In this document: positions 1 to 12,151 of the stretch, one piece after another
Layout: every line of letters begins with the position of its first letter
How positions within the stretch are numbered: the first letter of the stretch is position 1
NCBI GenBank assembly: GCA_951230915.1
Contig: OX579638.1
Span: 5,040,696 to 5,104,695 of the forward strand
Reading direction: 5' to 3'
Length of the DNA: 64,000 nt
Origin: Antitrichia curtipendula
Taxonomy: Eukaryota > Streptophyta > Bryopsida > Hypnales > Leucodontaceae
Made by a program: the position numbers and the translations under genes
Notes under the pieces: generated by a model
Seen by the model: only the letters and a program-made list of their open reading frames with translations
The model's database searches: none
What the model was told of the DNA's origin: nothing

Positions 1-326
1 ACTTGAATTCAATGTATTTTAGAGTTTTTCCTTTATAAAGGATTTTTACTTCTTGTAAGACACAATATTGGTTCTAGGAAATGTAAGATTTCCCAAATAC
101 TTGTCCTTGTTTTTTGTTTCTATTGTAGTTTAGACAATTTATGTGAACTCTTTATTCTACTTGATTAGTTTGAAATTAATCTTGAAATGATGAAGCCTAT
201 GATAATGTAGTAAAGTTCAAAACCTTTGCCTGGTATCTTTCATTTTGTCATTATTTTACAAGTGAAACTTTTTGTTTTTGAATTTCAGGGAAGAAATCAA
301 ATGTCTTCTAAATGTCAAGAAAATTC

Positions 327-365
<39 letters not shown>

Positions 366-3214
366 GTAAACAATGTTATAGTATGATATAAATTTTGATG
401 TCACTATGTATCTAGTATCATGAGTATCAATCCTCAACTTCAAAATTCAATAAAATGCTAAATTTTAGAAATTTTAGAAATTTTCAAGTAAAGTAAAAAG
501 TAGAAACTAGGCTTTAGAAGATTTATTTTGTTAGATTTGCTCAAAAGCAAAAGATATTGTTTTGAATGTCAAAATCAAGTTCTAAGGGGAAAAAATCCCT
601 CAAAGTATTGAAATACAAGGTGTTGGTAATTTTGTGAGCTGTTTTTTTTTAAAGTTGCTTCTCATCTCGAGCTCCTTATAGATTCAAGAAACATCTAACA
701 TGACTAGATCTTAACTCAATTTTGTGAATACATAATTAATAAAGTTTTACACAATAAATTGAAGGAAAATCATCTGTTCTTTAATATGCAAAAAGATTGG
801 ACCATTCAAAGGATAATTTTTATATAGGATATTTACATATTTAAGCTTTGAACTTGTTAGAATTTTAGATTCCAAGCAATTTTTTCAAGAAAATTAAAGA
901 TTTTATAGATTTTTAATAAAACATTATTCTTCATAAAAATATAAAGATTTATTTTTAGTTTCAGTCAATTGCAAAAAATGAAGGTGCACTTAATGGTGTT
1001 ATGATATTTTAAATTTGATGAGCATTTAACAATGCATTTAGCATTACATTTTGGATATTGCAAGATATATAATTGAAATGTTTGTGCATTACTCAATGAC
1101 CTCTTCATGTTTGTAATCACGTGAAGATTAAAGTAAATTTTTGTTGAATTTTATAGTTTGAAAACACAGTTTCAATATAGTTGAAGATGAGGGCTTCCAA
1201 ACACTGACATTAGATGTTTGGGGGGGGCTTCTAATAGAATATTTTTGGGTTGTTTTCCTTGTTGTCAACCATAGCAATGTAGTTAGATTATTAAATAATA
1301 ATAAATTTAATTTTAAAAAGTTTAAAATATTAAAATTTAAAAAAATTTAAAATATATATATTATTATCTGACGTGACAATCTCCTGACCACGTTAGACTG
1401 TTGATGTGGCGTTGTTCCTATATTCCTCACAGTTTGGAAACTCAGGAACTCAAGGTCTTCTAAAGGTTACAAAAAAATCTAATGCTCATGTATTTATTAG
1501 TTATTTCAAGTTTGGAAGGGTTTATTTTAGAACAAAATAGCTCTATGATCTTCAAGAAAAGAAACATGCAAATTGCATTTACATACCAATTTATACTTAA
1601 TACATAGTAGTAACTATATGTGATTACATTGAGATACACTATACTAAATAGTAGAATTAGGTTGCTCCAGACTAGTTTCTCGACATTCTACACTATATTA
1701 ACATGTATAATTACTATAGAAGAATCTAGTATTGTATAAACCATGTGTGTTGCATGGGTTGGTGCACTGGTTTATGGGCTCGAGTTTAGAGAATGGCATA
1801 TGCCTCCATTTAGACAAGCAGTGAGTTATAAGGTAACTTCTTTGGTGAAGGCAACCTAATTTTACTATTTATTGTAGTGTATTATTAGTATATAATGGTA
1901 TATAGGTGATACATTATTGTTTGATTTGATCAACTAATTACTTCAAAATATATTTTTTAACAATTAAGTACTAAGGCTTTACATAGTTTGAAATATTCTT
2001 TCATTTATGTACATGCAAGGGAATTAACATTTTAGAGTAGTAGCATGGTTGTTGAATGTCATTGGTGAAAATGATAGCAAGATTGCAAAACATATTTGAG
2101 AATATATATACTAATTATTAGTCTTGCTTTAAGATGACATTTAAAAGATAAACAAGTTAATTTCAATCTTGTAGCGGCATATGGAGCAACCTATAAATTA
2201 TTTAGGATTTTAAGGAAAATTTAATACCATTGATTCAATAAAAAAAATCTTCAAGTTTTATTTTAATAATTACCAAATGCATTTTTTATGTTTTAAATAG
2301 TTTTTAAAAGTACAAAAGTCAAATTTTAACAATTGCAGTGAAAGTAGGTCTTCTACAATGTATACCATTGTACATTTTTTCATTTATATAGAATGCATGC
2401 CAAGATATATGACTAATTTGTCTTATTAAAAAACAATAAAAATTAGTTTTAGCAATTTTAGAAAAGAAGGTCAAAACTAACTCTTCAGAATTGCAATTGA
2501 TGAGATTCATTAACTTTTAAAATATGATTGCATGTTTTTTTTCAAATTTTTGAAGAAGTGTACAATAGGCCACATTCTATAACTTTTGTATTCAAAGTTT
2601 TACAACTTCTTCACTCATTCTTGTGATATATTTTTTGAAATACAAATGTTCCAAAGACTCACTCAATTTAGTGAATTACAAATAAGTACACCTAGTTTTG
2701 TTTTTGTTTTTTTGGAGGGGGAACAAATGACAAAAACATTGTTATTGAAAGGAAATAAAATACACTTGATAGAGCAAGAACACAAGCAAGCCTTATAAAA
2801 CACAACAAATATAAGTATTCCACCTTGTGACAAGGTTGCAATTATCCCAAAAGATTTGTAGATCAATGCAAGAGTAGATTTGAAGGAATTGACCCAAATG
2901 AACGGACCCTATCAAAGAGACCAAAGTTTATATGGTTGTTTCTAAGTCTATAAGTTGATGTATTCCAAAAAACGTGTGATACAAGTTCTATTAGGTTGGC
3001 ATGTTGTTTGTATCAACAATAAGGATATTATACAAGGCATAAGTGAAGCTCCAAATATGTTGGGAGAGGATGCATGTCCAAAACCTATGTATAATAGTTT
3101 GTCCTCCATATATTACACCATAATCAAGTTATATCAAAATGGTTGGAAATCTTTCCTCTTCATACATTAACTAAGAGAGAGTGGTGATTTAGCCTCTATA
3201 TAGGATTTATTTTT
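1..3214. other. AT-rich gene-free stretch
   Basis: No open reading frame here looks like a gene and no recognised element has both ends. The stretch is strongly AT-rich with many homopolymer runs. It contains a TA microsatellite (listed separately). At about 1750-1790 a short GC-richer patch vaguely recalls tRNA-type A and B boxes, but it is too poor to call a SINE. Confidence 0.6.
331..362. repeat. (TA)16 microsatellite
   Basis: Sixteen uninterrupted TA units in gene-free DNA. Confidence 0.95.
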
Positions 3215-4972
3215 TTATTTTTTTGATAACAAATGAGAACCATTGTATTAAGAAACAAGTAACCGCCAAGCCAAAGGCTGGACAAATGAAGAGATAAGAG
3301 CAAAAAGAAAGAACAAAGGAGAGAAAACAAAAAGAAAGGAGCCTAAATGAAAGAGCACACTAGAGGACCCTCCTTATTCCACGTAATGGAATTATCAGTC
3401 CTAGAAGCTAAGACAGGCCATGAAGCCAAATTTTCCTAAATTTGCGGCGAATACTATCAGCTTGATGCAGTTTGCGGCAGGAAGCGGATTCAGACTTAAG
3501 AAATGCCGCTCTACCAATATCCAGAAGGGAGTTCCAAAGATAGTGTTGTAGACGAGTAGTAGGCCATCGATCTTGAGCAAACACCATATGGTTCCGCATG
3601 ATCCAGCATAACCAAAGAACAGCTCCTCTAATGATTGACCAAAGAGTACGAATTTTGAGAAATGATCTAGGGATAGGAGAGCCGAAGATACATTGGACAG
3701 CATCAAGCCGAAGGTGAGGACCGTAGATAGGAGATGCTCCTCTAAGATGATGGGCAATTGTCTGAGTAAAGTCCCAGATTTCTACAGCACGTGGACAACT
3801 AAAGAATCTGTGGATGGGGGATTCAACATTGCCTGAAGCACAACAAACACACTGGGTGTCAATACCAGGAATTATCTGCGCTCTCCATGAATTGATAGCT
3901 ATAGCATTGTGCCAAATCGACCAAATGAAAGCTGCATTTTTTTGCGGTCATGCTCTTAGCCAAATGTCATTCCAAGAAGGGGTGAAATCATCCACAAGAA
4001 GAGTTGGCCACTTGGATGGGATTGAGCGGTTCAACTGGGTCGACTTGGTGAGAATTTTCCGGCCAAGAGCTGCTGAATATTCAGTAAGAGTTGTACCGGT
4101 GTCCCATTTCCACCTTCTTGCATCAAATTGGAGCGAATTGATGGGACCTGCAAACAACCAAGGGGAAAGACGTCTTCTACCCTTTTTCGATTGAAATACA
4201 CGTACATGTTGGACTACACCCCTATGAATTGTCACTGGGATATTAGCTGGAAACATTGAGAGCTGCTGAGATTGAGAGCCCACCATAGCCCGAATAGTAC
4301 CTTGGGGGAGATGGATAGTTTGAACATAGGGTTGAAAGAGATCAAGAGTGGGGGAGTCAATCTTCCACACCACTTCAGGGAGGGGATCATCAAGCGCCCC
4401 ATAAATTCCCGCCCAGTCGCCTTGAGTGGCTAGCCCAATGTTGACAGTAAGTAGTTGAATCCAAGTTGCTGGTATATGAAAGATGAGGTGGAACCAGTGA
4501 TGCTTCTCAATGGGAAAGAGTGGGAATTCCTCAGAAATAGAATCCCAGGTTTTAAAGCTATTAGAGCGTCCATCCCATAGGTCACTAATTGAGCGTAACC
4601 CAGCCTTAGCCAAAGTTCTTGCTCTATCCACTAAAAAGTTAAAATCCGAGCCTATAAAACTCGTAGACCACCAGATGCTGGTGGAAAGGACCTCAGCAAC
4701 ATTAACCGGGGGAACTAACTCAATGTGTTTGACAATATTTTTCCAAGCGGAGATAGTCCTGTTCCACACTGTTGATCCTCTCGAGACAAAAAGTTTATGA
4801 ACCATAAGCCAACTAAGAGAAGAGAACCAGAACCTTGACTTTGCGTGAGGTCTCATACGATTAATACGATATCTCAGCAATGTCTTGAGTCCAGAGTTAC
4901 CAGGTTCAATTGCGTATAAAATCCATTTTGCAAGTAGAGCGTTGAGGGCCACCTCAGGATCTAACAGATTTA
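3215..4972 (-). pseudogene. 5'-truncated LINE ORF2 remnant (zf-RVT region)
   Basis: Read on the minus strand, 4971 down to about 3948 encodes the region after the reverse transcriptase of plant non-LTR retrotransposons: it opens with DPEVALNALLAKWIL, matching the family's 'DP..FN.ALLAKWLW' motif. At a run of seven T (plus strand, about 3937-3943) the frame shifts, and the next frame carries a zf-RVT-like cluster (CVCC followed by H and C in a 'PIHRFFSCPRAVEIW' context) and ends near 3401 with WLHGLS. Downstream, about 190 bases of T-rich 3' tail end in TTATC followed by an A-rich tract (3212-3235), the usual plant LINE 3' end. The endonuclease and reverse transcriptase are missing, as expected from 5' truncation. 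Dead copy. Whether the short stretch before 4972 belongs to it is unclear. Confidence 0.75.
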
Positions 4973-4999
4973 TTTATTTACATGCCCTATCTCGGGCTC

Positions 5000-5586
5000 T
5001 ATTCCAGTCTCGGAGGGTGCACTTAGTTCTACTACAACAAACCATGTGTGAACAAGTGGTTTCTAATAAACTATAATTTCAACCTAAAATTTTGAGCATT
5101 ATTTAAAAATGACTATAGGTTTCTATTGCCAAAATTTCCAACTCAAATAAATTATGAAATGATTTCTAGAAAAGGTTGAAAATGAACTAAAATGGCATGT
5201 TTTTTAACTCAAATAATTATAGAGAACACATTTAGATGACCATTGAATCAATATTCAACTCAAAATGAGCTTTCAATAGAGAGTTATTTTTTTTTTAAAT
5301 TGTTTATTTTTTGGACAATTTTTTCTTATATAATATAGGGGTGTGAAAGTTATTTTTCAGTTCTACAGTGTATCTTTTTACTTCAAAATTTTGTAACTAA
5401 TTATCATTAACAAATAAAAATATCAATAATTCAAAACATAAACTTTCAAAGTAGGAAAATCTATTCATATTTTATTTATTTATTTATATTTAAAATTCAA
5501 AAAATAAATAGGGGGTCCAAAGTTTTGTTTGCACATGGTTTCTAATGGACACTCTAAGTGAACTCCCTGAGATTCCAATCTTAGAT
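5000..5586. mobile_element. possible foldback/TIR element
   Basis: Imperfect inverted ends: the plus strand at about 5005-5055 (TCTCGGAGGGTGCACTTAG and, further in, AACCATGTGTGAACAA) matches the reverse complement of 5530-5580 (TCTCAGGGAGTTCACTTAG, AACCATGTGCAAACAA). The interior is AT-rich and non-coding. I could not define a target duplication, so the ends are approximate. It abuts the truncated LINE. Confidence 0.4.
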
Positions 5587-5898
5587 TTCCTCCCAATTGA
5601 TTTGGAAATTAGTGGGGAGATTATGGGCCATTTACTCTATGCTAGATCAAGTACTTCATGTCTTGCGTAAAATTGAATCCTTCCCAAACAAGTTGTATAC
5701 CCAATCAAAGGTTCTTGGTTAGGCCACACTCACCTAGATGGATTGAGAATAAGTGATTTAATCAACCCATAGAAGAATAACATGGATATTCTACATTGTT
5801 TTGTTGTTGCACCAAACAATAAGCTGAAAGCTTTGGATTGAAGAAACAAACAATGCTAAATGGTTTCCATTGTTGGTAAAATACAACATCTAGCTTAA

Positions 5899-6833
5899 CC
5901 CCTAAAGGACCAAACACCGTTTTTTGACAACATAGCGATTTTGGGCAGCTCACTATGATCGTAATTTTTCTTTTTTTTCTTTGAAATTTTCACATACGAT
6001 GTGCCCGAGGAGTAGCTTTAAGGTCCAACAATTTTCGTAACTTTTGACTACATGGTTAAAAAGTTATTGCATGATATGTCATTTTCATTGGTCGGCGGGC
6101 AGCCAGGGCAGCAAAATAAACTTCTTTAAAAATCACTTTTAAAAAAAACTAAAATTTGAAATTGGTTCTTTAGATTTATATGTACATGGGAGGCTTTGAA
6201 TCATTCCATTCTGATCAATGAGTCAAAAGTTATGAGGATTCTTAGTTTGAGGGTAGTTATGGAATCTCTACTCTAAAATAAACTTTGAAGTCCTTTATTT
6301 AACTCGATTATCAATATTTTTGAAAAAAAATAAAAACATTGGGTGTAGATTGTTTATTACAACATTACAATCGTTGGGATTGGCATTTTTCAATTTCATA
6401 AATAAATTCTTGACAATTTAGTGTTTTGAATCATTCTCTACCTCTTCCTACTTACTATTTTTCTCCTATATGTTGTACAATTCCAAATGATCTGAAAATT
6501 TTCAAACATGTAGCCAACTTGCCTTGAAGAATAAATCCAAAGAGTAACCATCATTTTGGACATTTTTTCATACAAATGTGACCTTGTGAAGGGCAGCTGC
6601 CCGTTTTTTCGCAGGGACAAAAAAAGGATTTTTGTCAATTCAAACGCTATTATCTTGCAATTCACTATGTGGAAAATTCTGAAATTTTTTCCACATCTTC
6701 TTAAACAAGTTGACTACAAGATCCTACGGTTACAAGTGTCCAAAAATGTTTATTTTCTAAAATTTGGCACTAGTATTAGAAATGGCAGTTTTGGAGTGGT
6801 TTTGGTGAAAACACAGTCAAAAACCTTTAGGGG
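5899..6833. mobile_element. TTAA-flanked non-autonomous element, copy 1
   Basis: Flanked on both sides by TTAA (5895-5898 and 6834-6837). It starts CCCCTAAAGGACC and ends with the inverted CCTTTAGGGG. At 935 bp it is the same length class as the copies at 37612 and 50768 and shares interior blocks with them, for example GGCGGGCAGCC and GGCAGCTGCCCG. There is no transposase-like ORF. CCC ends and TTAA duplications are the hallmark of the piggyBac superfamily; the assignment rests on those two features only. Confidence 0.75.
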
Positions 6834-6837
6834 TTAA

Positions 6838-7373
6838 GCTCAATTGAACATCTTCGAGGAGGGCGTGTCATATCTTCTAATAACTTATGCTACAAACGCC
6901 CCTTCTACCAAGGAAGAAACTCCATACCGCTATATGGGTTCTCCGATAGATGGATTAGGGAATCAATTCCCCATCCCTATAAGTTGTTGTCAAATCTCTG
7001 CCCAACAACAATATTTCCCGGCCCACAATCCAAAGGAGGCCATAACCTATAGGATAAAAAAAGACTCTTTGAATTCAAGTCCCTCGTATTGATGTTATAT
7101 AATACACCATTTCAATGTATAGCAATGGTCATAGCGCGGGGAGAAATTGGGACCAATCGTATGTTGTTCAATTTCCCACCAGAAATCATTACTTTACTGC
7201 TTTTCAAAGCATGATAGAAGAAGTACTCTGATTTTATGAAGATTGATTTTCAAGATTGCAAAACTTGTTGCTACACCTATAATTAGAGCATCTCCCTCTC
7301 TTATGATCCATGTGTTGAGAAACCACAACATCAATGGTGCCAACTTTTCTGGTCTATATATGAGGTTAAAAAG
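6838..7373. other. gene-free stretch between two elements
   Basis: Slightly less AT-rich than its surroundings, with one open frame at 6844-7092 that matches no family I recognise and lacks good support. Nothing else is seen. Confidence 0.5.
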
Positions 7374-7375
7374 TA

Positions 7376-8519
7376 AGGTAGTCTGCTCTTAAAGTGACTT
7401 TTTTGTATGAAGCTAAACTCCTTGCAATAATTTTCAGTAAATTATCACAAGAAGAAAAATGGAATTGGTATCTAACACAAGTCATTTCATATTTTTTGGA
7501 TTTTTTTGGAATTAGTTATAATTTTTGAAGTTGGAATGTAGTGATTACTAAAAGCAACCACTACTTGAAATGTACTATACAATAAGTTCTACTTCATTTA
7601 CACACTGTCAATTTGAGGCCTTCAATTTTTTATACAAGATGTATAATTGGTATATTTTGGTAACCATAATTATCATTGTATCCTTATACAATTCCAATCA
7701 AGCATACCAAATTTCAACTTCAAAAAAGAAAAATTTCATTTTAAGTGAATTTTTGAAGTTGATTTTCATGGTTTCACATAATAGTTTATTGAAAACAATC
7801 GGTAAGGAATTTTTTTAATTCAATTTTTTAGATATGTAGGAAACGTCCATTTGCAAATCTTTCATATTAAAAAACACCCCATTAAGTAACAAAATTATAA
7901 ACTAGGAAGAATTCAATGTGAAGCATTGTTTGACCAAACTTTGTGAAATAGATATTTTTAATATTTTAACTAGGTTTTGCTATTTGACCCACAAGTTTCA
8001 ACTAATATCATGCATTTGAACATGATGGTACAATTGCTTTGCCAAAATCTAGTTAAAATAATAAAGATATCTATTTCACAAAATTTAGTCAAATGATGCT
8101 TCACATTGAATTCTTCTTAGTTTATAATTTTGTTACTTAATGGGGTGTTTTTTTAATATGAAAGATGTGAAAATGGATGTTCCCGACATATCTACGCAAT
8201 CAAATTAAAAAAATTCCTCACCAATTGTTTTCAATAAAATATTATGCAAAACCATAAAAATTGACTTCAAAAATTCATCCAAAATGGAATTTTTCTTTTT
8301 TGGAGTTGAAATTTGGTATGTTGATTGAGATTGTGTAAGAATTGGTTGTTAATCATGTAAGACAAAAAATTCCAATTTTTTTCTATACTATGCAATAAAA
8401 ATTGGAATGGCTTAAATCGGTCATTTGTAAATGAAGTAGACCTTATTGTACATTGTTGGTACATTAAAGAGAGCAAAATGTACCTTTGTGTTAGTGGTCA
8501 TTTTTAGAGTACTCTACTT
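7376..8519. mobile_element. TA-flanked TIR element, family 'AGGTAGTCTGCTC', copy A
   Basis: Flanked by TA on both sides (7374-7375, 8520-8521). The left end reads AGGTAGTCTGCTCTTAAAG; the right end, inverted, reads AAGTAGAGTACTCTAAAA. Copies B (42431-42733) and C (54519-54926) share the ends and the block CAAGTCATTTCATATTTTTT about 110 bases in. Copy A is longer because a palindrome (7573-8453) sits inside it. Non-coding; TA flanks suggest a Tc1/mariner-type or similar donor, not proven. Confidence 0.65.
7573..8453. repeat. 880-bp imperfect palindrome nested in copy A
   Basis: The left arm (7573 to about 7979) is the inverted copy of the right arm (about 8043 to 8453) with scattered differences, leaving a loop of about 60 bases. 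Copy B of the host element lacks this block: its sequence runs AAATGTAC directly into ATTGT. So the palindrome is an insertion, bounded in A by TGTAC on both sides. It is probably a foldback MITE. Confidence 0.75.
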
Positions 8520-8521
8520 TA

Positions 8522-9213
8522 TTCTTGATCCATGTTTAGTCCCCCCTCATAGCGTGATGAATTTAACAAACAACAATAATATCAACACCATGTTTGCTAT
8601 TATTTCTCTTCCCCTGAGCTCTTCTTGCAATGTTGATATGGATTGAAGACCAATAAACTAATATTTTTTTAATCTTCAATGCCAATGTTTGGTTGAAATT
8701 GAAACCTCACCAATGGACGACTTTCTGGACCACTATAGAAATGAAAAATGTATCTATTGGTTCAAAAATCATATCATTTTGACAAAGTACCTTGATGATA
8801 ACCTTGGAAGGATGTTGAAGAGAATAAGTATCTAAAGGATGACTTTTTCTATTACTTGTGTGATAGATCTCATATTTTCAAGGTTAACTTGGGAAGGATG
8901 CTAAAGACAATAAGTGTTTGATGGATGACTTTTTCTATTACTTGTAGAAATAGAGAATGCATCAATTGGTTAAAAAATTGAACAATTTTTTTCTAAATAT
9001 TTATAACTAAGGTGGTGTACTTCTAAGGTTTAGGGTTGACAAAACTAAAAAGAAATAAAGCAAAGGCTAAAATAATAAGGGAATGGGCTTGACAAAGAAT
9101 TGAATCATTTTGGGACCATCCAAAATGAAAAATTGAATAATATTACTTTACAAATAATGTACATCAATTGACTAATTTTACTCCAAATATACGTCAAGTC
9201 ATCTTATGATGGG
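8522..9213. other. degenerate remnant related to the TTAA element family
   Basis: Between 8700 and 9000 the phrase GGATGACTTTTTCTATTACT occurs twice about 85 bases apart, giving a rough direct repeat. The text resembles, in inverse orientation, that at 27640-27720 and 17500-17570, which lie in TTAA-type elements. No gene. Confidence 0.4.
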
Positions 9214-9217
9214 TTAA

Positions 9218-9989
9218 CCCTAGAGCGCTCCGACATCCAATTTCTAAACGTCAAACAAATTGAAAATCTCTTTTGATTTTCATTATTGCTTGGATGAAAG
9301 TCATCTTAATTTGTGAAGATACTTTATCAAATTGATGTGCCATCGATCTGGTATTTTTTGGAAATGAGATGGTGTTAAATCAATGTTGTTGGATCTACTA
9401 GAGGAAAAAATGACCCTTCCAAATGTTGTCAATGTTCTGAAAAAATTGAAGCCGTTGATGTCAGTCGCTGCCTAGGGCAATATTATCCTATCTAATGGTT
9501 GGATTTGGTATTACTAAAATACATATTGTTCTAAAATTACAAGTATGGAAGTGTGTTAAGTGGTTGACCAAGCCAAAATTGCGTTGACTCTAGTTCAAAA
9601 CTGGATTTGCTAAAATAAGGTCATAGATTTAAAGAATAGAAAATTTTCAAAAAATCACCATATCAAGAGAACCTCATTTCAAATTCATTCCAACAAATTT
9701 TACTCAAAAAATGACAATATTTTGCTTGTAATTGAATTTCAAAGGAATTTTGCAATTTCTCTTTCAAAATTTATGGAAAAATATTGGTGATAGTATTGGT
9801 GAACCTAACCGTATGGATGGAATTTAAAACTCAAAGTCTACATCTTTCATTTGTTAATCAATTCCAAAATATACTTCCAGAGGGTACTTTTTCATTTGTT
9901 AATCAATTCCAAAATATACTTCCAAAGGGTACTTTGTGATGATTTTTCTCAAACTGTCAATTTTAGAGAAGACTCTGGACGTCTAGGGG
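9218..9989. mobile_element. TTAA-flanked element, divergent copy
   Basis: TTAA lies at 9214-9217 and 9990-9993. The ends are CCCTAGAGCGCTCCGACATCC-like on the left and, inverted, CCCCTAGACGTCCAGAG on the right, so the inverted repeats are short and imperfect. The interior is non-coding and includes a 45-bp tandem duplication (9846-9935). Confidence 0.5.
9846..9935. repeat. 45-bp tandem duplication
   Basis: Two adjacent near-identical 45-bp units, each containing TTCATTTGTTAATCAATTCC, with a single difference in the AGAGGG/AAAGGG block. Confidence 0.9.
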
Positions 9990-9993
9990 TTAA

Positions 9994-10428
9994 GAATAAT
10001 GCAGACCTTTCAAAATTTTAAGTGAAAATACAGTTTTGGCACTTCTTTGTCAAAACTGTCCTTCACATGCAATAACACTATCCAACAAAAAAAGGCCTTA
10101 CAGGTCCCTTGTTTGGACTCACAATTGCAAAAAAGGGACCATTATTCCAATGTGGAGAAGGAGAAAACAATATTGAATGTGTTATTGTCATTCCAAAGAA
10201 GCACAAATATTCAAATGCAATCTACCAAGAAAATTGGCAAGTATTCAACAAGGGCCAAAAGCAGGGGTGCAACTAGGAATTCCAAACCAAAACAGAACAT
10301 GAGTTTTCAAATACCTGTAATATTTTATTCAACTAAAAATAAAGCGAAAATACACAAAACAACCAAAACTGAACTGTGCAAAAACCAAATAAATAGAGGT
10401 CACTGAGTGAACTTGAAAAAACAGATAA
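9994..10428. other. region beyond the NCL 3' end
   Basis: A-rich sequence with an unsupported plus-strand open frame (10047-10406) that has low-complexity composition and no recognisable domain. Nothing else is seen. Confidence 0.5.
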
Positions 10429-10434
10429 TTTATT
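10429..10434 (-). terminator. candidate poly(A) signal of NCL
   Basis: AATAAA on the minus strand, 358 bases past the NCL stop codon. This is a plausible polyadenylation signal; no transcript end is known. Confidence 0.45.
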
Positions 10435-10791
10435 ATTCAATGCTTCAATACCGCCACACTTCAACCTGGTGTGGACACATCAGTTTCTGAAAACTCAACT
10501 AATATTCACTACCAGTTCATGGACTCGCAAGCTAGTAAAGTAGGAACAGTGAAATGGGATAAGGATCAAATCAGTTGTTCCAACATCTCCAAAAAATTCC
10601 CAGTTCTCCACAACATTTACATAACAAGGCTGCATTCGTCCACAAATCACACCACCACACACGAGTAGGCAATCCAAAAGGATGAGTTAGCCACCACTTA
10701 CAGAACACCAGTTCACAGCAAGCCAGAAACGCTTCCCTTCCAAGTATCCAAATAAGTACTCCACCTTCATGCAAGTCTCCGGTGTCGACAA

Positions 10792-12115
10792 CTAATGCCA
10801 TCCACAAACGTAGTCCAGAAATGCTACGAAGGCGATGGAAAGAGGGTAAAGTGCCAGGCCAATGAAGGCCATCCACAGTGGAAACGTGGTCCGAAAGGCT
10901 GCCACAGAGCCCATGATCAAAGTTGCAAAGAAGATGACGGAAACCTCAGCTGAAAAGTCCCAGAGCAGGCTCCGGAAGTACACGATCGCCAGGAAAATTC
11001 CCAAGCACATGGTGTTGTTCATGGTCACAGCACCATAGATCTGCAGTCATTGTTGAATAAATGAAGTCAGGCGCTCTACTTCAGATAGTACTAGGCTTAA
11101 ACTATATGGAGTGAGTACTCTTGATGATTTAGGCACTTAGCGGTTAACTTTTTTCAAGCAGAGCTACTGCTGTGAATAATCTGTGAAGATATATCATGAA
11201 GGAAAAGCCCAGAGTACCTGCGAGTAAGTCATGGAGATGGTTTTCTTGCGTTTCCTCTTGGCGAAAATGAGAGAAGAAATGGCTTCGCTGGAGTTGGTAG
11301 CCAGAGGGGTAGCAATGAAGGAGATGAAGAAGGGCGAGATACCAGAGGCTTTGGAGAAGCCACCAATGGCATCGACTAAGGGATCAGCAAAAACTGCTGC
11401 AACTGCCGCTCCAGCAATCAAGTAGCAAACAGCTCTCGTGATAATCTGCTTTCGAGTAGGTTCACCTTGTTCTTCTTCGTCATCATCGTCGTCGTCATCT
11501 TCGTCGTTTTCCAACAATTCCATATTTCCGCTCTGCATTCATGAACAAAATTCAGAATAAATAGGTGCAAGTAAACAAATCTCGTCGGCGTTACTGTCTG
11601 TTTGTGCGCGCGCGCGAGCGCTATGACATGGCACGAAATTTACCAAAAGAGTGACCCAATATAGGAGAGGAAGACCTAGAACCTGCAAACTTAGTAGAAT
11701 TGAAACCCCACCTGATTCTCCTGATCCCAATTGTTAGATCCCTCATTGGGTAAGGATCCGGTTAGGGACTTCTTCCTTTTTGCATTGCAGGCCTTCACCC
11801 ATCGTTGAAAACCATCCCGAAATTCTTCCCAAGAAATCTTTCCATCCTCGGATTTATCGAACTCTGCCATCCAGCGCTTCAATTCACCTTTATTAGGGAT
11901 TTTACCCTCTCTCTGACTCTCTATTCCGCAAATCAAGCTACTCAGCTCGGCATCAGTCAGATGGCCATCCTTCTCGTCGTCAAAATGGTTGAATAGCCTG
12001 TGGAAACATCAAGCGCACAATTCAATTGCTTAGTGCGAGCGGAAAGTTCACAAAGTTGAGTTTCTAATTGATATAGTTCAACTGCATGGTGTCCTGCATG
12101 GAAGGGAGACAAAAC

Positions 12116-12151
<36 letters not shown>

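Noticed and set aside
1750..1830. tRNA-like A/B box pattern suggesting a SINE
   Set aside because: Only loose matches to the boxes, no A-rich tail and no target duplication.
3401..3757. 118-residue frame on the minus strand
   Set aside because: Out of frame with the LINE remnant, which explains the same DNA better.
10047..10406. 119-residue plus-strand frame
   Set aside because: Low-complexity composition in AT-rich DNA, no domain, no promoter-like context.
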